7,555 nt of DNA, from assembly GCA_050256015.1 (NCBI GenBank), contig JBFWIL010000126.1, positions 1-7,555 of the forward strand. The letters run 5' to 3'. Numbering within the stretch: the first letter of the stretch is position 1; each line of letters begins with the position of its first letter. Shown here one piece after another: positions 1 through 6,376 of the stretch. The notes beneath the pieces were generated by a model, which saw only the letters and a program-made list of their open reading frames with translations, was not told where the DNA came from and ran no database searches. The DNA comes from JBFWIL01 sp050256015 (GTDB lineage Bacteria; Bacteroidota; Bacteroidia; Bacteroidales; Prolixibacteraceae). The position numbers were made by a program, and so were the translations under genes.

Positions 1-705
1 CGAAAGTTCGGCAATTAATTTCCGGACAGGCATCGATTGCAGCCAGATCCTTCCGGTTCCACCGAGAGTAGCCAGGAAAATGCCTTCACCGCCAAAGAGC
101 ATGGACCGTAATCCGCCAGCTTGTTCAATACTGAACTCGACCGAAGGTTCGTAAGCCACGATACATCCGGTATCGACACGCAAAACTTCATTGTTGAGGT
201 ATCGTTCAATGACCGTTCCCCCGGCATGGATGAATGCCTTACCATCGCCTCTTAATTCCTGCATGATAAAACCTTCCCCTCCAAAAAATCCTGCTCCCAG
301 ACGCCTGTTAAAGGTAATGCTGATCTGTGTCCCCAGGGCTGCACAAAGAAAAGCATCCTTCTGGACAATGATCCGGCCCCCCATGAGCGCCAGGTTAAGC
401 GGGATAATGGTACCGGGATAAGGCGCGGAAAAAGCGACATGTTTTTTGCCCCAGCCCCGGTTGGAGAAATGCGTCAGGAAAAGGGATTCCCCGGTGATTA
501 ACCGTGATCCGGCTGATAGCAGCTTATCAAAAAATCCGGCCCGCGGGTTGGAACCGTCACCCAGCTTTGTTTCGAAGCTGATGCCATCTTCCATGTAAAG
601 CATGGCCCCCGCTTCAGCAATAACGGTTTCACCGGCATCCAGTTCCACTTCAACTAATTGAACATCGTCTCCGATGATTTTATAATCAATTTCGTGCGAC
701 AGCAT
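1..705 (-). CDS. TIGR00266/AIM24-family protein, C-terminus cut by window start
   Basis: The open frame begins at ATG (703-705, complement) and stays open for 235 codons to base 1, so only the C-terminal end is missing. The protein is rich in short Gly-containing beta motifs typical of the TIGR00266/AIM24 family (single-stranded right-handed beta-helix-like fold): AEAGAMLYMEDG near residues 30-41, a GGEGFIMQ motif near the middle followed by HAGGTVIERYL, a second GGEGIFLATL motif, and the late GxGRIWLQSMP motif. Family members are usually somewhat longer than 235 residues, so perhaps 20-40 residues lie outside. There is no signal peptide or membrane segment. The biochemical role of bacterial members is unknown; the fungal homologue AIM24 is mitochondrial. 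The gene is divergent from arfB across a 157-base AT-rich spacer. The start is preceded by an A/T-only stretch rather than a Shine-Dalgarno site, as is common in Bacteroidota. Confidence 0.9.
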   Translation of the reverse strand, partial: MLSHEIDYKIIGDDVQLVEVELDAGETVIAEAGAMLYMEDGISFETKLGDGSNPRAGFFDKLLSAGSRLITGESLFLTHFSNRGWGKKHVAFSAPYPGTIIPLNLALMGGRIIVQKDAFLCAALGTQISITFNRRLGAGFFGGEGFIMQELRGDGKAFIHAGGTVIERYLNNEVLRVDTGCIVAYEPSVEFSIEQAGGLRSMLFGGEGIFLATLGGTGRIWLQSMPVRKLIAELS

Positions 706-740
706 AAATTTTAAAATTTAATTTGTTTTACCGGTTTAAA

Positions 741-755
741 AATACAATTTGTATT
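741..755. repeat. 15-base perfect palindrome in the divergent spacer
   Basis: AATACAATTTGTATT has two 7-base arms (741-747 and 749-755) around one central base. It lies in the AT-rich spacer between the leftward AIM24-family gene (start 705) and the rightward arfB gene. On the minus strand its left end overlaps TATTTTTA (737-744), a 7-of-8 match to the Bacteroidota -7 element TAnnTTTG, but I find no good -33 element at the right distance. It could be a dimeric regulator's operator or simply a chance palindrome in AT-rich DNA. Confidence 0.35.
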
Positions 756-825
756 GAAAACAATTACCGTCTTTTCGGTGAATGATCCATCTTTGCAGGT
801 AAACACTTTTGCCTGTTAAATGTTG

Positions 826-858
826 ATTGTGATAAATAAAGAAGATACGCTATTTTTG
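826..858 (+). promoter_or_regulatory. Putative Bacteroidota-type promoter of arfB
   Basis: TATTTTTG at 851-858 matches the Bacteroidota -7 consensus TAnnTTTG exactly. A weak -33 element, ATTG (826-829, three of four bases of TTTG), lies 21 bases upstream of it, within the accepted spacing of about 19-21 bases. Transcription would then start around 861-866, at the GTG/ATG initiation codons of arfB, which implies a leaderless or almost leaderless mRNA. The prediction rests on sequence match only. Confidence 0.5.
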
Positions 859-862
859 TATC

Positions 863-1288
863 GTGATGGAAAATCTGGGCTTACATATTCCGGATCTTGA
901 CAATGAATTTGTTTTTCAAACGTCGAGGAGCAGCGGACCGGGCGGACAAAATGTCAATAAAGTCAATTCGCGCGTGGAATTGCGGTTCGATATTTCAAAC
1001 TCTGTGCTGCTGAAGAATGAGCAAAAACAGCTTTTACTGAGAAAGCTGGCTTCGAAAGTGACTTCTGAAGGGATCCTGACCGTAGTCAGTCAGGAGACCA
1101 GGTCTCAGTTAGGGAATAAGGAACTGGCGGTAAAGAAATTTTATAACCTATTAAGCGGGGCATTAAAGCCGGTGAAAAAAAGAAAAGCTACCCGTCCGAC
1201 AAAGGCATCGGAAGAGAAGCGCTTGCAGAAGAAAAGGGAGACAGGGGAGAAGAAAGCGCAACGGGGAAGGGTGGATTACAGGATTTGA
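863..1288 (+). CDS. arfB: Alternative ribosome-rescue factor B (peptidyl-tRNA hydrolase)
   Basis: This is a small stop-codon-independent release factor that hydrolyses peptidyl-tRNA on stalled ribosomes. The RF-1 type catalytic domain is at the N-terminus: the GPGGQNVNK motif holds the universal GGQ at residues 27-29, counting from the GTG. The tail from about residue 100 onwards is very basic (KPVKKRKATRPTKAS..., ending in QRGRVDYRI), as in the ArfB/YaeJ family, where it enters the empty mRNA channel of the ribosome. The length of 140-141 residues matches E. coli ArfB (140), and there is no second domain such as full-length RF1/RF2 have. GTG at 863 and ATG at 866 are adjacent in-frame starts; the ATG gives the better fit to E. 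coli ArfB length. No Shine-Dalgarno site lies at the usual distance, and a perfect -7 element ends 5 bases before the GTG. The gene appears to stand alone. Confidence 0.95.
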   Translation: MMENLGLHIPDLDNEFVFQTSRSSGPGGQNVNKVNSRVELRFDISNSVLLKNEQKQLLLRKLASKVTSEGILTVVSQETRSQLGNKELAVKKFYNLLSGALKPVKKRKATRPTKASEEKRLQKKRETGEKKAQRGRVDYRI

Positions 1289-1342
1289 GATTAACGATTG
1301 GAAGACGGCACAAGTATCAAGACAGGAGAACCTGAACCCGTT

Positions 1343-1374
1343 TAACCATATAACCATTTAATCGTATCACTATT
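1343..1374. repeat. Degenerate 8-base tandem repeat (TAACCATW-like)
   Basis: Four consecutive 8-base units begin at 1343, 1351, 1359 and 1367: TAACCATA, TAACCATT, TAATCGTA and TCACTATT. The first two agree at seven of eight positions; the later two have drifted. The array fills the end of the 85-base spacer between arfB and the lipoprotein gene and runs up to the TTG start codon. The preceding bases (about 1305-1340) are also low in complexity, with AAGTATCAAGACAGGAGAACC-like text. Comparable TTAACCAT-rich spacers occur, as I recall, in other Bacteroidales genomes; function is unknown. Confidence 0.45.
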
Positions 1375-2009
1375 TGAAAACATTGATCCGGTTCATATTT
1401 ATTTTTTCCCTGGCTTTCCCTGCCTGTAGGCCAGGCGATCAGCCGGTAAAACTGCAGCCGGGCGATCTGCTCTTTCGCGGAGCTGTTTCCGGAGACCTCT
1501 CAAAGGCTATTGACCAGGTTACACAAACTGAACATGAAACGCATTTTTCACACATGGGACTGGTGGAATTGCGGGGCGACAGCATTTTTGTTTTGCATGC
1601 GAGTCCGGAGGGAGGAACCTGCCGGGTTCCGCTCCGTGAATTTCTGCATCCACAGGGTGATCCGGTCGAAGTGGTGGCTTACCGCTTAAAATACCCATGG
1701 CAAAGCGCCATCCCTGCTGCCTTGAAGCGGGCGGGGGAGATGCTGGGCAAACCCTATAACGATCATTACATACTGGTGGATACGGCTTATTATTGCTCTG
1801 ACTTTATTTACAGGGCCTTTGCCGGGGATTCGGTTTTCAGGCTGGATCCCATGACTTTTAAGGATCCGCAAACCGGCGGGTTTTTACCTGCCTGGGAGGA
1901 ACATTACGGCAAGCTGGGGATGGAGATACCGGAGGGCTTTCCGGGCTGTAATCCTAACGGGATGGCAGCTTCCGGCAAGCTGAAGCGGCTGGGTAAGGTT
2001 GCGGAATGA
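1374..2009 (+). CDS. YiiX/YebB-like NlpC/P60-superfamily cysteine hydrolase, predicted lipoprotein
   Basis: The 211-residue product starts with a lipoprotein signal: basic MKTLIR, a hydrophobic core to residue 15, then FPAC with the putative lipidated Cys at 18. The lipobox is imperfect (Phe at -3, Pro at -2). The +2 residue is Arg rather than Asp. The mature part fits the circularly permuted papain-like YiiX/YebB family (PF05708): LQPGDLLFRG at 27-36, FSHMGLVE with putative catalytic His60, and YYCSDFIYRAF with putative nucleophile Cys141, preceded by GKPYNDHY. The conserved C-terminal PEGFPGCNPNGMAAS stretch is intact. Members are thought to cleave amide bonds, with an unsettled substrate (cell-wall peptide or lipid); I cannot tell which. 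TTG at 1374 is the only start that retains the signal peptide, because an in-frame stop lies at 1359-1361. The last 106 bases overlap the convergent hdr fusion gene. Confidence 0.85.
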   Translation: MKTLIRFIFIFSLAFPACRPGDQPVKLQPGDLLFRGAVSGDLSKAIDQVTQTEHETHFSHMGLVELRGDSIFVLHASPEGGTCRVPLREFLHPQGDPVEVVAYRLKYPWQSAIPAALKRAGEMLGKPYNDHYILVDTAYYCSDFIYRAFAGDSVFRLDPMTFKDPQTGGFLPAWEEHYGKLGMEIPEGFPGCNPNGMAASGKLKRLGKVAE

Positions 2010-3772
2010 GCAACACCTTTCCAGACGATTTCGGCCAGGTCGTATACCTGGATATCGGTTCCCTTGGTGAAGGTTTTTTTGCAGAGCGGACAGGCGGTAA
2101 CCAACCGGTCAGGGCAGTATGCCGCATAATCTTCCAGCACCTTATCGCGAATCCGGTCACGTCCCTCCATGCTGATGTTGATGTTGGAGAGGCTTCCTCC
2201 GCAACACCAGGCGTCCTCTCTTTCATGAGCCGTAGGTATGAGCCTGGTAAAATGCCGGAGCAATTCCCGGGGCTCTTCATAAATGCCGCTGCCCCGGCCC
2301 AATTCACAGGGATCATGGTAAACAGTACGGCCCGGCATTACCGTGGCCGGAAGCCGGCCCTGCTCCAGCAGTTCCAGCAGGTACTGGGAGTGGTGCAGCA
2401 CCCGTACGCCGGGCAGGCTGTAATCTTCGTGGAACACTTTGTAACAGATGGGACAGGAGACCACCAGTGTATGGGCTTCGGAGCCCAGGATCTTTTCCGT
2501 GTTGTTGGCAATCAGCTTGCGGGCAGCCTGGTACTGGCCGGCCTGCATCAGCGGTCTGCCGCAGCAGGGGGCTTTGTGTTCGTCCATAAACCAGAAGTCG
2601 GTTCCGGCAAAGCGGAGAAGCTGCTGCATTGCCTTTTTTATGGAGGGAGTAAGGTGAGTCATGCAACCGGCAAAGTAGACCACTTTGGCACGGGGACTGG
2701 GTCCGTTGCGCAGGTAATCGTAGCTGGAATTGTATTCTTTGGTGGAGGCAATTCGCTGGGTGATGCGCAGCTCGCTCAGGTCGAGTCCTACCGGACAGTC
2801 TTTCTGGCAGCGACCGCAAAGTAGGCAGTTGAATAACTCGTTGTCGCTTAGTCTTTTACCTCGTATTTGTTTGAGTACGTATACCGACTGTGAACTGTTG
2901 ATGCCCGCATGGTTGAGCTGGCAGCTGTCCAGACAGATTCCGCAACGGGAGCAGGAGAACACTTGTACGCGGGCATAGCCGTCAAGTTGTTTCTTGGGCC
3001 GTATGCCGTAACGGCGCAGAAAAATCAGCAGCACTTCCGTGGGAATATGCATATAGCGGGATACGGGCATGGCCAGGAAGAAGGTACCCAGAGAAAGTGA
3101 ATAGGCCCACCACAGTGACTCCTCGGCCGGCTTCAGGGGAAAGACGGCAGCCAGCAGACTGCCCAGCGGTTGGGTGAGAAAACTTCCGTTGTGGTGCAAT
3201 CCGGCACTGATGCTCTCGGCGGCCAGTCGCAGGGGGAAGATCAGCCAAAGGGCTGTCAGGGCAATTCGGTCGCCCAGTTTAAGACGGGTGGTTCGCTTCA
3301 TGCCAAAACCGCGGCTGCGAAAACGTTTGTAACAGGCCAGCAGCACGCCTGAGAGGATCAGCAGTAGCAACATGTCCGTCAGGGCGGCAAAGAACAGGCC
3401 GGTGAAGCCGGCCGGAGGAGCCGTTTCCGCATAACGGAAAAAAATGGACTTCCAGAAAGGAAAGGCCAGGGTACGGTAATGGACGGCAGCTTCCAGATGC
3501 CCGGCAACGATCAGTAGAAACCAGCCAAAGGCCAGGCTGGTGTGCATATAGCCCAGACGCAGGTTTTTCCGGAAAATTTTACGGTGCAGCAGGCTTTCCA
3601 TAAAGGTTTCCCCGATAGCCTGCAGGCTTTTCCGGGAAGGGATGCCCCGGATAATCCGGTAGCGGTCGGTTTTCGACAGTCCGGCAATCCAGATGAAGGA
3701 AACCACCAGCAGAAAACCGAGGATAAAGAGCAATCCGATGATAAAAGGCAGGGTAAAGGCAGGTGTTTCCAT
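1904..3772 (-). CDS. Membrane-bound HdrE-HdrD fusion: b-type cytochrome-like domain, ferredoxin module and two CCG domains
   Basis: This 622-residue protein is the last gene of the hdr-like operon. Residues 1-255 hold about five membrane segments (near 7-32, 75-92, 122-148, 166-186 and 219-240) with His77, His92, His98 and His242 as candidate haem ligands, as in NarI/HdrE/DsrM-type quinone-linked subunits. A cytosolic ferredoxin module follows: C274/C277/C280/C284 (followed by Gln, not Pro) and C316/C319/C322/C326-Pro. Two CCG domains (PF02754) follow, both with all five cysteines: C370, C403-C404, C440, C443 and C489, C523-C524, C561, C564. Such domains bind noncubane 4Fe-4S clusters in HdrB/HdrD. 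The layout resembles HdrED fusions and ETF:menaquinone oxidoreductase (EMO, DUF224) proteins. I infer electron exchange between the menaquinone pool and the soluble Hdr subunits. ATG at 3772 follows the preceding stop by 4 bases. Residues 589-622 are an unusual tail encoded antisense to the lipoprotein gene's 3' end. Confidence 0.9.
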   Translation of the reverse strand: METPAFTLPFIIGLLFILGFLLVVSFIWIAGLSKTDRYRIIRGIPSRKSLQAIGETFMESLLHRKIFRKNLRLGYMHTSLAFGWFLLIVAGHLEAAVHYRTLAFPFWKSIFFRYAETAPPAGFTGLFFAALTDMLLLLILSGVLLACYKRFRSRGFGMKRTTRLKLGDRIALTALWLIFPLRLAAESISAGLHHNGSFLTQPLGSLLAAVFPLKPAEESLWWAYSLSLGTFFLAMPVSRYMHIPTEVLLIFLRRYGIRPKKQLDGYARVQVFSCSRCGICLDSCQLNHAGINSSQSVYVLKQIRGKRLSDNELFNCLLCGRCQKDCPVGLDLSELRITQRIASTKEYNSSYDYLRNGPSPRAKVVYFAGCMTHLTPSIKKAMQQLLRFAGTDFWFMDEHKAPCCGRPLMQAGQYQAARKLIANNTEKILGSEAHTLVVSCPICYKVFHEDYSLPGVRVLHHSQYLLELLEQGRLPATVMPGRTVYHDPCELGRGSGIYEEPRELLRHFTRLIPTAHEREDAWCCGGSLSNINISMEGRDRIRDKVLEDYAAYCPDRLVTACPLCKKTFTKGTDIQVYDLAEIVWKGVAHSATLPSRFSLPEAAIPLGLQPGKPSGISIPSLP

Positions 3773-3776
3773 GATT

Positions 3777-4121
3777 TTATTTTTGCTGGGCGTTTAATTT
3801 TACAATGCCCTTTTTCAGGAGCATGATCACATGACGTATGTTAATGCCCCGCGGACAGACCAGCTGGCATTTTCCGCAAAGCATGCATTTGTCTATTTCT
3901 TTGGCCAGGCCGGAAATCTCACCCCGCCGGATCAGCAGGTTCATCTTCCGCACGTTGAAGTCGATTAGCGTTCCGGCGTTGCAGGTGGCCGTACAGCCTC
4001 CGCAGGACAGGCAAACCCGAAATGAAGGTTCCTTTTCTAGTACTTCCTCCAGCAGTCTTCCGTCGAACTGGTCAAAATCGATTGTGCGGGGCGCCATCAG
4101 CTGAAATCCGAATCCGTTCAT
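3777..4121 (-). CDS. hdrC: HdrC-like two-cluster ferredoxin subunit, small form (second HdrC of the operon)
   Basis: A soluble 114-residue protein consisting almost entirely of two 4Fe-4S motifs: C37-x2-C40-x2-C43-x3-C47 and C79-x2-C82-x2-C85-x3-C89-Pro. The first motif lacks the usual Pro after its last Cys (Asn48). The spacing of about 40 residues between the motifs and the short helical N-terminus fit HdrC and the HdrC-like half of QmoC. There is no membrane segment. The start ATG (4119-4121) overlaps the stop of the hdrA-like gene in an ATGA, which implies translational coupling; a second Met at residue 9 is a less likely start. The stop lies 4 bases before the membrane fusion gene. The likely role is as an electron wire between the HdrA-like flavoprotein and the membrane HdrE-HdrD protein. 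It is a paralogue of the longer HdrC-like protein at the head of the operon. Confidence 0.88.
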   Translation of the reverse strand: MNGFGFQLMAPRTIDFDQFDGRLLEEVLEKEPSFRVCLSCGGCTATCNAGTLIDFNVRKMNLLIRRGEISGLAKEIDKCMLCGKCQLVCPRGINIRHVIMLLKKGIVKLNAQQK

Positions 4122-5155
4122 GACTCTGGTTTCTGAAGGTAGGCATGTACGTCGAGCGCTGCCGAGCGGGCATGTTCGAGGGTTTCATTCAGACTCATAG
4201 GTCCGGTGCAGCTGCCTGCCAGGAAGATTCCTTCCTGTGAGGAACGGTTGCGGTACAGATGGGGATCCTGTACCTGTAAAAAGCCGTTGGGTTCTTTCTC
4301 CAGCCGGCACATCCGGGCAATGGCGTTAGTATCCGTACCGGGGATCATGCCGACCAGCAGAACCACCAGGTCCACATTCATCTTTAGGGGACGACCCGAA
4401 AGTGTATCTTCGGCCTTGATCAGCAGGCTTTCGTCCTGATTCTCGGAGACCTCCGACAGCCGGCCGCGGATAAACTGAACATTGTATTTTTCCTGAGCTT
4501 CCCGGTAACGGGCTTCCCAGGACAGTCCGAACATGCGCAGATCCATGTAAAAACAGAAAATCTCCGCTCCGGGAAAGCGGCCGGCCAGTTCCGTGGCCTG
4601 CTTGACCCCCGTGATGCAGCATACCCGGGAACAGTGGTGATGACCGGCTTTTTCATCGCGTGAGCCCACACAGTGTATAAAAGCGATACGTCCGGGGGGT
4701 TTCCCCCGGGAGGTTAGCACGGGCTGCTGCTTCCTAAGCATTTCTTCCAGATCTACCGAGGAGATCACGTTTTCATAGATGGTGTAGCCGTATTCTTCTT
4801 TACGGCTGGCATCAAAGATCTCAAATCCGGTGCTGATGACCAGGGCATCGGCCTGTAGTTGTTGTCCGTTGCGGGTCTGCAGTTCAAACCGGCCGCTGGC
4901 ACGGTTCAGCTTTTCGGGGGCTGTACCGGTGAGAGTCAGGAAATTTTGTTGTTTCAGTTGGCCGGAGAGATAAGAGCGTATTTCCCCGGCCGGTCTGCCG
5001 GTGGGGAAAAGATTACTCCACCGGTTCAGCTTGCCGCCGGGCTGCCGGCTTTTTTCGAGCAGGGTAACCTCGTAGCCCATTCCGGCCAGTACGGAAGAGA
5101 CCTCGCTTCCGGCGGGGCCACCGCCTATGGTGATAATCTTTTTTTTTGAATTCAT
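4118..5155 (-). CDS. hdrA: Short HdrA-like FAD-dependent oxidoreductase
   Basis: A 345-residue flavoprotein of the HdrA family. The N-terminal Rossmann motif IGGGPAG lies at residues 10-16, with the acidic end of the second strand at Glu34. The HdrA signature HCVGSRD is at 161-167 and is followed by the Cys-rich HHCSRVCC segment (C175, C179, C180), which serves cluster binding in HdrA proteins. Near the C-terminus GIFLAGSCTGP closes the FAD fold. Methanogen HdrA is about 650 residues long, with extra N-terminal and C-terminal ferredoxin clusters; those are absent here. The size and content fit the short HdrA of sHdr complexes and, more loosely, QmoA. In the family this subunit passes electrons between FAD and the HdrB/HdrC clusters. 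It follows the hdrB-like gene after 51 bases and overlaps the small hdrC-like gene by 4. The ATG at 5155 is right because the FAD-binding strand begins at residue 6. Confidence 0.9.
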   Translation of the reverse strand: MNSKKKIITIGGGPAGSEVSSVLAGMGYEVTLLEKSRQPGGKLNRWSNLFPTGRPAGEIRSYLSGQLKQQNFLTLTGTAPEKLNRASGRFELQTRNGQQLQADALVISTGFEIFDASRKEEYGYTIYENVISSVDLEEMLRKQQPVLTSRGKPPGRIAFIHCVGSRDEKAGHHHCSRVCCITGVKQATELAGRFPGAEIFCFYMDLRMFGLSWEARYREAQEKYNVQFIRGRLSEVSENQDESLLIKAEDTLSGRPLKMNVDLVVLLVGMIPGTDTNAIARMCRLEKEPNGFLQVQDPHLYRNRSSQEGIFLAGSCTGPMSLNETLEHARSAALDVHAYLQKPES

Positions 5156-5206
5156 GAAAGTATAGTGTTCAGAATTAGTTTGCCGGGTTAAAAGATAATT
5201 CTCCGC

Positions 5207-6298
5207 TCAGCTGCCGGCCGGAATATTAACCGGTGCATCAAAACAGGCGGGCAGGGCCGGTCTGCCAAGCTCAGATCCGTTCTGTCCACTGTATTTCTGT
5301 GCCGGATCATAGGGTATGCCCATCTTGTTAAGCAGCGGTTCACAGTCAACCTGGTGCATCTGCAGTCCCAGTTCCCAGGGGTCGTAACCCAGAACCAATC
5401 CGGCCAGCTCTTCGTAAGTCAGCACGGGGATGCCTTTCCTGTTCCCCCCGTAGGTTCTGCCTTCCATTTCTCCTATTACGTACTGCCATTTGTCCATGAA
5501 CATGGTGCAGCCAGGGCAATTGCAGATAACGGCATCGGGGTGGTAGGCTTCCATGGATTCAAATTTTTTTCGGGTGTTGGACACCGAATAACCGCGGTCG
5601 GCCTTAATCAGGTACTGGCGGAAGCCGAAACCGCAGCAATGCCTGCGTTCCGGATAATCGACCACCTCCCCGCCCCATGCTTCGATCATTCCGCTGAGTA
5701 CACAGGAAAATTCGGCTCCTCCCAGTCCCTTGCCGGGAAAGATCTTGGCATAATGACAACCGATGTGTTCCACGATGTGCAAAGGTTGTCCGCTGTCCCG
5801 GTTTACCAAGGGATATTTTATCTTGTCTCCGATGGCCTGGCGAAAGTGGTAGATGATATCGCTGCAGTGAACCAGGCTTTCCGGCAACCGGAATTCCCTT
5901 CGGGTGGCTTTCCAGAGCAGTTCGCGTGCTTTGACTTCTTCTTCGGGAAATTCTTTCCAGGTTTCCAGTATTTCGGAATAAATACCGAAGGAGGTAACAC
6001 AGGATACGGCAACATGGCTGAATCCGGCTTCGGTCATCAGAGAAAAATGGCGGGCCGCTACTGTACCCAGCGTCTGAAAAGGAATCAGGTCGCTGTGGTA
6101 AGCAATTCCCGTGCAGGTGGTTTGCCGGGGATCGTCGAACACTTCTTTGTTCAGTTCTTCACGCATAATTTGCAGGAAGGCCCTTTCGGAACCCGGGAAA
6201 AAGTTTTGCCGGATGCAGCTCCGGAATAAATAGTACCGGTCGTCGGGTATTTGTTTCTGGTAATCTTTCCAGATTCTTATTTTGGATGCCTGTTTCAT
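5207..6298 (-). CDS. hdrB: HdrB-like CCG-domain protein with degenerate N-terminal cluster site
   Basis: A soluble 363-residue protein of the HdrB family. The C-terminal CCG domain is complete: C181 (HIGCHY), C221-C222-G (RHCCGFGFR) and C261-x2-C264, the five ligands of a noncubane 4Fe-4S cluster. The N-terminal CCG domain is recognisable in order but incomplete: C28, then C62-T63-G64 where CCG is expected, then C100 with Ser103 in place of the final Cys. The tail (IPVLTYEELAGLVLGYDP, then LQMHQVDCEPLL, near 295-330) matches the usual HdrB end, after which about 35 low-conservation residues follow. At 363 residues it is longer than methanogen HdrB (roughly 300). HdrB is the thiol/disulfide-active subunit in methanogens; here the substrate is unknown. 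The ATG at 6298 lies 78 bases after the hdrC-like stop, and no Shine-Dalgarno site is evident. Confidence 0.9.
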   Translation of the reverse strand: MKQASKIRIWKDYQKQIPDDRYYLFRSCIRQNFFPGSERAFLQIMREELNKEVFDDPRQTTCTGIAYHSDLIPFQTLGTVAARHFSLMTEAGFSHVAVSCVTSFGIYSEILETWKEFPEEEVKARELLWKATRREFRLPESLVHCSDIIYHFRQAIGDKIKYPLVNRDSGQPLHIVEHIGCHYAKIFPGKGLGGAEFSCVLSGMIEAWGGEVVDYPERRHCCGFGFRQYLIKADRGYSVSNTRKKFESMEAYHPDAVICNCPGCTMFMDKWQYVIGEMEGRTYGGNRKGIPVLTYEELAGLVLGYDPWELGLQMHQVDCEPLLNKMGIPYDPAQKYSGQNGSELGRPALPACFDAPVNIPAGS

Positions 6299-6376
6299 AT
6301 TGCTTCGGATCGGATGGTCATGCCTGATTTTATGTCCTGATTTGTCCGGATACCTGTCAATAGTTTGTTGTTTGCC

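Noticed and set aside
2006..2824. Open frame of 272 codons on the plus strand that starts at the lipoprotein stop (ATGA)
   Set aside because: It lies wholly antisense to the ferredoxin and CCG domains of the membrane fusion, whose cysteine motifs are intact. It has no recognisable domain, and the ATGA overlap is fortuitous.
5354..6229. Open frame of 291 codons on the plus strand
   Set aside because: It is antisense to the hdrB-like gene, with a composition typical of the complement of a GC-moderate coding frame and no family resemblance.
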